Shown piece after piece: positions 57,010 to 64,000 of a stretch of 64,000 bases of DNA. How positions within the stretch are numbered: position 1 is the stretch's first letter; each line of letters opens with the position of its first letter. The stretch is from Ovis canadensis (Eukaryota > Chordata > Mammalia > Artiodactyla > Bovidae). The notes under the pieces were generated by a model that did not search any database, was not told where the DNA came from, and worked only from the letters and a program-made list of their open reading frames with translations. The DNA is taken from positions 42,702,001-42,766,000 of the forward strand of contig NC_091249.1 of NCBI RefSeq assembly GCF_042477335.2, written 5' to 3'. A program made the position numbers and the translations under genes.

Positions 57010-57930
57010 GAGAATCAAGAGTAAGAATAATCGAGAGCAGAGCAGGAAGTCCGATACCCTCTTTCCCCTCAGGGAGACACTGACCCAACAACAATACAGG
57101 AACCAATTCCCTTTGTGAGAGACCTACAAGCCAATTAATAGACTTCTATACAGCAGGCAAGCTCAAAGAGGGAAGGAAAACTCATGGCACTCACCATAAT
57201 TCCTCCCCCTGCTCAACATGACACAATCAGAAGATTCCCAGATCTCAGCTTCTCCCTGGTGAGAGAAAGAGAAGACTGAAACACATGTCTAACATTTAGA
57301 CTTTGGGGGAGGGGGCTACCTGAAAGACTGGTTTCTGTCTTGCCTTAATCCAAGCACTGTTAAGAAAGAGCACCAGACTGGAAGTCAGTGAGAACAAAGG
57401 CACTGTTTTGAGGCACTCACTCCCCATAGACCATTCCCCAGCTCAGCGGATCATGCAGGGGGTGGGGGGGTGGAAAAAAACAATTCTTGACTTCTCCCTG
57501 GAGAGAGAGAGAGTTGGAACATGCATCCAGCATTCTATCTTTTCTGTGGGCTGCCTGAGGACTGGCATCTCTCTCCTGCCTCAGAGCACTGATGGGACAT
57601 GTTATACTCTAGATCTCTAGATGCCTGGGGTTTGCTGAACAATACAAGAGAGCTGGGGAGCACACTGCTGCTCCAAAGTACCTGCAGAACAGCAGACAGA
57701 GAGAAGCTGATACAGCTGCACACCTCTCCCTCCAGGGAAGGAGAGAGGAGCATGTGCCCCAAGACTCTTACTGAGAACTGAAAGAGAAAAAAAAAAAAAA
57801 ACAACACTGCAAAACAAGAACACTACATCCTGCAAAACTGTGCTTTCCAAATGGAGGATAAACAAAGCTGAGGGAATTCATCATCACTGGGCTTGTCTTA
57901 AAAGAAATGCAATTTCATTTTCATTTATTC
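57010..57930 (+). mobile_element. Probable old L1 5' UTR with internal repeats
   Basis: Contains two diverged repeats of a unit beginning CTTCTCCCTGG(T)GAGAGA and continuing to GGCT(A/G)CCTGA(A/G)GACTGG(T/C)(A)T (57249-57345 and 57489-57570), then CTACATCCTGCAAAACTGTG and GCTGAGGGAATTCATCATCA, a module of old L1M 5' regions. Family assignment is moderate. Confidence 0.5.
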
Positions 57931-57954
57931 ATCTAAGGTAAATTTGTCCCTATC

Positions 57955-59010
57955 AGTTCAGTTCAGTCGCTCAGTTGTGTCTGACTCTTTGCGACCCCAT
58001 GAATCGCAGCACGCCAGGCCTCCCTGTTCATCACCATCTCCCAGAGTTCACTCAGACTCGTGTCCATCGAGTCCGTGATGCCATCCAGCCATCTCATCCT
58101 CGGTCATCCCTTTCTCCTACTGCCCCCAATCCCTCCCAGCATCAGAGTCTTTTCCAATGAGTCAACTCTTCGCATGAGGTGGCCAAAGTACTGGAGTTTC
58201 AGCTTCAGCATCATTCTCTCCAAAGACTGGTTGGATCTCCTTGCAGTCCAAGGGACTCTCCAGAGTCTTCTCCAACACCACAGTTCAAAAGCATCAATTT
58301 CAGCACTCAGCCTTCTTCACAGTCCAACTCTCACATCCATACATGACCACTGGAAAAACCATAGCCTTGACTAGACGGACCTTAGTCGGCAAAGTAACGT
58401 CCCTGCTTTTGAATATGCTATCTAGGTTGGTCATAACTATTCTTTCAAGGAGTAAGCGTCTTTTAATTTCATGGCTGCAGTCACCATCTGCGGTGATTTT
58501 GGAGCCCAAAAAATAAAGTCTGACACTGTTTCCACTGTTTCCCCATCTATTTCCCATGAAGTGATGGGACCGGATGCCATGATCTTCGTTTTCTGAATGT
58601 TGAGCTTTAAGCCAACTTTTTCACTCTCCTCTTTCACTTTCATCAAGAGGCTTTTTAGTTCCTCTTCACTTTCTGCCATAAGGGTGGTGTCATCTACATA
58701 TCTGAGGTTATTGATATTTCTCCCAGCAACCTGGATTCCAGCTTGTGTTTCTTCCAATCCAGTGTTTCTCATGATGTACTCTGCATATAAGTTAACTAAG
58801 CAGGGTGACAATATACAGCCTTGATGTACTCCTTTTCCTATTTGGAACCAGTCTGTTGTTCCATGTCCAGTTCTAACTGTTGCTTCCTGACCTGCATACA
58901 GATTTCTCAAGAGGCAGGTCAGGTGGTCTGGTATTCCCATCTCTTTCAGAATTTTCCACAGTTCATTGTGATCCACACAAAGGCTTTGGCATAGTCAATA
59001 AAGAAGAAAT
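57955..59010 (-). mobile_element. BovB LINE, left member of second inverted pair
   Basis: 1.06 kb 3' part of BovB on the minus strand, from AGTTCAGTTCAGTCGCTCAG to CATAGTCAATAAAGAAGAAA. A small deletion removes part of the VDHN/motif A region near 58978. No clear target duplication. Confidence 0.97.
58437..58976 (-). pseudogene. BovB RT fragment with YVDD (179 codons)
   Basis: LWKILKEMGIPDHLTCLLRN at the start, GVHQGCILSPC near residues 49-59, motif C reads YVDD at about 93-96, then TTLMAESEEELKSLL. YVDD differs from the YADD of most copies here by Ala to Val and recurs in the copy at the right edge. The frame shifts after FIFWAPK, where others have FIFLGSK; the remaining C-terminal part is at 58300-58557 in another frame. 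Confidence 0.92.
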
Positions 59011-59138
59011 ACACAGTAAAAAGAAAATCACATAGGAAAAAAATAATTTTCATGACAACATTATTCTTAAAATTTGAGGAAAAAATAAAAAGTTCATAAA
59101 GAGTAGGATGGGTAAATCATAGTTTATGTGATAGTATA

Positions 59139-59841
59139 CTGGTGAAGGTTAAAGAGGAGAGTAAAAAACTTGGCTTAAAACTCAATATTCAAAAACTAAG
59201 ATCACAATAACCAGTCCCATCACTTCATGGCAAGTAGATGGGGGGAAAATGGAAACAGTGACTTTATTTTATTCGGCTCCAAAATCACTGCAGACAGTGA
59301 CTGTAGCCATGAAATTAAAAGATGCTTGCTCCTTGGAAGAAAAGCTATGACAAACCTTGACAGTCTATTAACTATCAGAGACATTACTTGGCCAAAAAAA
59401 AGTCTGTATAGTCAAAGCTATGGTTTTTCCAGTAGTCATGTACAGATGTGAGAGCTGGACCATAAAGAAGATTGAGATGCTTTTGAACTGTGGTGCTGGA
59501 GAAGACTCTTGAGAGTCCCTTGGACTGCAAGGAGATCAAACTAGTCAATCCTAAAGGAAATCAGTCCTGGATATTCATTGGAAGGATTGATGCTGAAGCT
59601 GAAGCTCCAATACTTTGGTCACCTGATGCAAAGAGTCAACTCATTGGAAAAGACCCTGATGATGGGAAAGATTGAGGGCAGGAGGAGGAGGGGGTGACAG
59701 AGGATAAGATGGTCAGATGGCATCATCAACTCAATGGACATGAGTTTGCACACTCTGGGAGATAGTGAAGGACAGGAAAGCTGGGCGTTCTGCAGTTCAT
59801 GGGGTGGCAAAGAGTCAGACACAACCGATCAAATGAACAAC
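59139..59841 (+). mobile_element. BovB LINE, right member of second inverted pair
   Basis: 0.7 kb 3' part of BovB. GTGATAGTATA at 59128-59138 and 59842-59852 is a perfect 11 bp duplication. More diverged than its neighbours (CACAACCGATCAAATGAAC at the 3' end). It starts after motif C, so only the C-terminal coding part is present and is frame-broken. Confidence 0.97.
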
Positions 59842-60158
59842 GTGATAGTATATTACATGGCAATAGAACTGAGCAAATTATTATTACATGCATCATCATG
59901 GATGAATCTCATAAATGTAATGTTGATTTACAATAGCCTGACACAAAAGAATGATTTCTGTATGATTCTGTTTTCATAAAATTCAAAACAGGCATAACTA
60001 ATCTATGGTGCTTAAACTTAGTCATTACCTTTGGAGATGTGACAGGAAGAAGTGAAAGGAAGGGGCACAAAGGCAATTTCTGGTGTCAGGTCATATCCTA
60101 GCTTTAATCTGAGTGGTAGTTATGTAGGTGGGTCCATTTTGTGATAAGCCATCAAGAT

Positions 60159-60419
60159 ATACGGAGAAGGCAACGGCACCCCACTCCAGTACTCTGGCCT
60201 GGAAAATCCCATGGATGGAGAAGCCTGGTAGGCTGCAGTCCATGGGGTCGCTAAGAGTCAGACACGACTGAGGGACTTCACTTTCACTTTTCACTTTCAT
60301 GCATTGGAGAAGGAGATGGCAACCACTCCAGTGTTCTTGCCTGGAGAATCCCAGGGATGGCGGAGCCTGGTGGGCTGCCGTCTATGGGGCTGCAGAGTCG
60401 GACACGACTGAAGCGACTT

Positions 60420-60457
<38 letters not shown>
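60159..60457 (+). mobile_element. BovA2 dimeric SINE with (GCA)n tail
   Basis: Two BovA monomers joined by CTTCACTTTCACTTTTCACT, the second reading GGAGAAGGAGATGGCAACCA to CACGACTGAAGCGACTTAGC. The tail is a GCA repeat of about 13 units (60421-60459). CATCAAGAT at 60150-60158 and 60458-60466 is the target duplication. This is a complete, probably young element. Confidence 0.98.

Positions 60458-60459
<2 letters not shown>
60421..60459. repeat. (GCA)13 microsatellite
   Basis: Thirteen uninterrupted GCA units at the 3' end of the BovA2 SINE. Length polymorphism is likely. Confidence 0.98.
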
Positions 60460-60460
<1 letters not shown>

Positions 60461-60660
60461 CAAGATGTAAATTTATGATTTGTAAATTTTTCTATGTCAA
60501 GAAAAATGAATACACTAAAAGGTATTCATGCCACTACTGACTCTGATCCACTGGGCACCCATATCTACAATTCAACCCAGGATAATCACATTTTTCTTAT
60601 TTGGCTCCCTCTGCATTGTTGTTTTATGTCTTTTAACTAAGCTTTTTAAACGTAATTTTA

Positions 60661-60848
60661 GGGCTTTTCCCTCATAGCTCTGTTGGTAAAGAATCCACCT
60701 GCAATGCAGGATTTTGGGTCAGAAGATCCACTGGAGAAGGGATAGGCTACCCACTCCAGTATTCTTGGGCTTCCCTTGTGACTCAGCTGGTAAAGATTCC
60801 ACCTGCCATGTAGAAAGCAAAGGCTACCCACTCCAGTATTCTGGCCTG
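60661..60848 (+). mobile_element. Dimeric Bov-tA SINE arrangement
   Basis: Two tRNA-like heads in tandem: CTCATAGCTCTGTTGGTAAA and CTTGTGACTCAGCTGGTAAA, each followed by GGCTACCCACTCCAGTATTC (60745 and 60823). The second B box region is deleted. TAATTTTAG flanks the whole unit (60653-60661; 60851-60859). Confidence 0.9.
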
Positions 60849-61176
60849 GCATAATTTTAGATTAACATGCAGTTATAAGAAGTAATATAGAAACATCCAG
60901 TTTTCCCCAATGGTAACACTTTGTAAAATTATAGCAATATAGCAACCAGGATACTCACACTGATACAGTCAAGATACAGAACAGTTTCATCATGACAAGG
61001 ATCCCTCATGTTGACTTTAACAATCGTATCTACTTCCCTGCTGTACAATGCCTGGCAACTTCTAATCTAGTCTTCATTTCCATAATTTTGTCATTTTAAG
61101 AGTGTTACATAAGTGGAATCATATAGTATGCAACCTATTGAGATGGGCTTTTTTAGCCAAGCACGCAAAGCGAAAC

Positions 61177-61366
61177 TGAAAATGTTAGTCGCTCAGTCAT
61201 GTCTCTTTCCAATCCCATAAACCGTAGCCCGTCAGGCTCCTCTGTCCATGGAATTCTCCATGTAAGAATACTGGAGTGGGTTGCCATTTCCTTCTCCAGG
61301 GGAACTTCCTGAGCCAGGGATAGAACCCTGGTCTCCTGCATTGCAGGCAGATGCAGGAAATGCATC
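61177..61366 (-). mobile_element. Bov-tA SINE
   Basis: GTTAGTCGCTCAGTCATGTC, body, and B box part TAGAACCCTGGTCTCCTGCA. The outermost tRNA-like head is missing. Inserted in the reverse L1. Confidence 0.94.
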
Positions 61367-62433
61367 CAGGTTGTAGTATATTAACAGTTCTTTCCTTTTT
61401 ACTGAAGAGTAGTATTTCTTGGTATGGATATTCCACAATTTACTCAACCTATTGTTTCCAGTTTGGGGCTATTACAAATAAAACTACTATAAACATTTGT
61501 GTACAGATTTTTATGTGAACGTAAGTCTTCATTTATCTGGTTTAAGGGTCTAGGAGTATAACTGTTATATCACATGGTAGTTGCATATTTAGTTATTTTA
61601 AAGAAACTGTCAAAACTATTTTCCAGAGAGGTTGTACCAGCTTACATTTCCATCAGCAATGTTATGATTGATCCAGCTTCTCTGGATTCTCCTCAGGATT
61701 TGCTGCTGTCACAATTTTTTATTTTATCCATTCTGATAGGTATATACTGATATTATCATGTGGTTTTAGTTTGAATTCCTCAGTTGTCTACTGATGTTGA
61801 ACATCTTTTCAAGTGCTTGATTTGACATTTGTTTATCTTCAATGAAATGTCTATGCCTTTCGCCCTTGTACTACCTGGATTGTTTGGATCTTTTTTATGG
61901 TTGAATTCTGAGAGTTCTTTGTATATTGTAGATACTAGTCTTTTGTCTAATGTGTGACTACTCCTTTGTCAGAAACATGTGGTTTTTCCCATTCTGGAAA
62001 ACATCTTTTTATCTTCGTAACAAGTTCAGAGAGCAAAAATTTTTTAATTTTGATAAAGTCCAATATAGCAATTTTCCCTTTTGTACATTGCTCTTTGGTG
62101 TCAAACCTATGAACATTTGCCTAGTATCAGGTCCTAAGATTTTCTATGTTTTCTTGTAAAAGTTTATAGTTTTATGTCTTATCCTTAAGCTTGGGATTCA
62201 TTTTAACTTTTATAAAGTCTGGGGCTTAGGTTGAAGGTTTTCTTAACCTATGGATATCCAGTTGTCCCAGGACTATTTGATGAAAATTCTATCTTAATTC
62301 TATTAAGTTGTTTTTGCAGATTTGTCAAAAGTCAGGCACGTTTGTGGGTATTTCTATGCTCTCTATTCTGTTCCAATGTCTATGTCTATCCCACCACCAT
62401 TACCACATAGCTATTATTATTTTAGCTATCAGT

Positions 62434-64000
62434 CAGTTCAGTTCAGTCACTGAGTCGTGTCCTACTCTTTGCAACCCCAGGGACTGCAGCAGGCCTCCCT
62501 GTCCATCACCAACTCCTAAAGCTGACTCAAACTCACGTCCATTGAGTTGGTGACACCATCCAATCATCTCAGCCTCTGTGGTCCCCTTCTCCTCTCACCA
62601 TCAATCGTTCCCAGCATCAGGGACTTTTCAAGTGTCTCAGCTCTTCACATCAGGTGGTCAAAGTACTGGAATTTCAGCTTCAACATCAGTCCTTCCAATG
62701 AACGTTCAGAGTTTACTTCCTTTAGGATGGACTGGCTGGATCTCCTTGCAGTTCAAGGGACTCTCAAGAGTCTTCTTCAACACCACAGCTCAAAGAATCA
62801 ATTCTTCAGGGCTCAGCTTTCTTTATAGTCCAATTCTCACATCCATACATGACTACTGAGAAAACCGTAGTCTTGACTTGACAAGACTTTTGTTGGCAAA
62901 GTAATGTCTCTGCTTCTTAATATGCTCTCTAGGTTGGTCATAACTTCTCTTCCAAGGAGTCTTTTTATTTCATGGCTGCAGTCACCATCTGCAGTGATTT
63001 TGGAGCCCAAAAAATAAAGTCTGACACTGTTTCCACTGTTTCCCTATCTATTTCCCATGAAGTGATGGGACCAGATGCCATGATCTTCGTTTTCTGAATG
63101 TTGAGCTTTAAGCTAGATTTTCACTCTCCTCTTTCACTTTCATCAAGAGGCTCTTTAATTCTTTTTCACTTTCTGCCATAAGGGTGGTGTCATCTACATA
63201 TCTGAGTTTATTGACATTTCTCATGGCAATCTTGATTCTAGCTTGTGCTTCATCCAGCCCAGTGTTTCTCATGATGTACTCTGCAAATAAGTTAAATGAG
63301 CAGGGTGACAATATACAGCCTTGACGTACTCCTTTTCCTATTTGGAACCAGTTTGTTGTTCCGTGTCCACTTCTAACTGTTGCTTCCTGACTTGCATACA
63401 GATTTCTCAAGAGGCAGGTCAGGGGGTCTGGTATTTCCATCTCTTTCAGAATTTTCCATAATTTACTGTGATCCACACAGTCTAAGGCTATGGCATAGTC
63501 AATAAAGCAGAAGCAGATGTTTTTCTGGAACTCTCTTGATTTTTCTATGATCCAGCAGATGTTGGCAATTTTATCTCTGGTTCCTCTGCCTTTTCTAAAA
63601 CCAGCTGGAACATCTGGAAGTTCATAGTTCATGCACTGCTGAAGCCTGGCTTGGAGAATTTTGAGTATTACTTTACTAGCTTGTGAGATAAGTGCAATTG
63701 TGTGGTAGCTAGAGCACTCTTTGGCATTGCTTTTCTTTGGGATTGGAATGAAAACTGACATTTTCCAGTCCTGCGGCCACTGCTGAGTTTTCCAAATTTG
63801 CTGGCATATTGAGTGCAGCACTTTCACAGCATCTTAGGATTTGAAATAGCTTAACTGGAATTCCATCACCTCCACTAGCTTTGTTCATAGTGATGCTTCC
63901 TAAGGTCCACTTGACTTCACATTCCAGGATATCTGGCTCTAGGTGAGTGATCACACCATCGTGATTGTCTGGGTCGTGAAGATCTTTTTCGTATAGTTCT
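62434..64000 (-). mobile_element. BovB LINE, continues past the right edge
   Basis: At least 1.57 kb of BovB on the minus strand, 3' end at CAGTTCAGTTCAGTCACTGA. At the window edge it is still inside the region just upstream of the RT (GTGAAGATCTTTTTCGTATA), so this copy may be the longest. 63709-63954 carries the EPDILECEVKWTLGS block in another frame. Confidence 0.98.
63108..63827 (-). pseudogene. BovB RT fragment, longest open frame (239 codons), YVDD
   Basis: RT blocks in order: VFIPIPKKSNAKECSSY (residues 25-41), DVPAGFRKGRGTRDKIANI (72-90), motif A FIDYAIALD (108-116; others FIDYAKAFD), GVRQGCILSPC (166-176), motif C YVDD (210-213). Catalytic aspartates are intact, but Lys-to-Ile and Phe-to-Leu changes lie in motif A and a frameshift near 63827 separates the upstream RT block. 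The C-terminal region also shifts frame after SENLA. The protein is not complete within the window. Confidence 0.94.

Larger units (their letters stand above)
59040..60515 (+). mobile_element. Old L1 3' end hosting BovB and BovA2
   Basis: Pieces of one L1: GGATGGGTAAATCATAGTTT (left), then GATGAATCTCATAAATGTAA, CATAACTAATCTATGGTGCT, ATTTTGTGATAAGCCATCAA (middle), then ATTTATGATTTGTAAATTTT (right). They are the end of ORF2 and 3' UTR, separated by insertions at 59139-59841 and 60159-60457. Confidence 0.82.
60520..62430 (-). mobile_element. Old L1 (ORF2 end and 3' UTR), reverse strand
   Basis: Antisense L1: CAAATAAAACTACTATAAAC, GAAATGTCTATGCCTTTCGC, GTTCTTTGTATATTGTAGAT, CTAGTCTTTTGTCTAATGTG, GGATATCCAGTTGTCCCAGG, TTTGCAGATTTGTCAAAAGT, CTCTATTCTGTTCCAATGTC. 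Interrupted by SINEs at 60661 and 61177 and cut on the right by BovB at 62434. Frames are destroyed. Confidence 0.85.

Noticed and set aside
60421..60459. CAG/GCA repeat as a polyglutamine coding tract
   Set aside because: It is the standard tail of a BovA2 SINE and lies outside any gene.
1..64000. CRISPR array, operon, phage or bacterial genes
   Set aside because: Repeats are dispersed mammalian retrotransposons; there are no regularly spaced short repeats and no dense same-strand genes.

Overview
This window is mammalian nuclear DNA from a ruminant, most likely a bovid. The diagnosis rests on its interspersed repeats: many 5'-truncated copies of the RTE-clade LINE BovB, about two dozen tRNA-derived SINEs of the Bov-tA/BovA type, one complete dimeric BovA2 SINE, one CHR-type SINE shared by whales, hippos and ruminants, and artiodactyl L1 3' ends. 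The species cannot be fixed from this sequence.

I find no intact host protein-coding gene, no rRNA or tRNA gene and no CpG island. Every long open reading frame I could interpret is either a decayed reverse-transcriptase fragment inside BovB or L1, or a chance frame through a SINE or simple repeat. The window is best read as intergenic DNA or part of a very large intron. Thirteen BovB fragments alone cover about 13.5 kb (21 %).

Layout. 0-9.5 kb: BovB with an adjacent SINE, an L2 split by a 1.9 kb BovB, a CT/CA microsatellite, and three MIRs. 9.6-13 kb: an L1 3' end, a long unassigned stretch and a short BovB. 13-18 kb: an old L1 broken by a SINE, a SINE fragment, a BovB and another SINE fragment. 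18-24.5 kb: an ERVL-like LTR, SINEs, an L1 tail and a diverged tandem duplication I cannot assign. 24.5-36 kb: L1 tails, L2, MIR, MER5, SINEs and several unique-looking segments. 36-37 kb: two BovB 3' ends head to head. 38.4-40.3 kb: the best preserved L1. 41-51 kb: SINEs, an LTR-like repeat, an L1 split by BovB, and a three-level nest (MIR interrupted by L1 interrupted by BovB). 52-64 kb: five more BovB fragments, opposed L1s, a BovA2 with a (GCA)13 tail, and a BovB running off the right edge.

The elements relate as retrotransposon partners rather than as a pathway. BovB and L1 supply reverse transcriptase. The Bov-tA/BovA SINEs end in sequence shared with the BovB 3' end, consistent with mobilisation by BovB. 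Target-site duplications seen directly at many junctions give a relative chronology: MIR, L2 and MER5 are oldest, then old L1 and LTRs, then artiodactyl L1, then BovB and the ruminant SINEs.

I did not find convincing evidence of a new biological system. The observations most worth checking are the two inverted BovB pairs, the duplicated segment at 21.9-23.1 kb, the shared YVDD catalytic variant in two BovB copies, and a few unique segments with CpG or motif enrichment.
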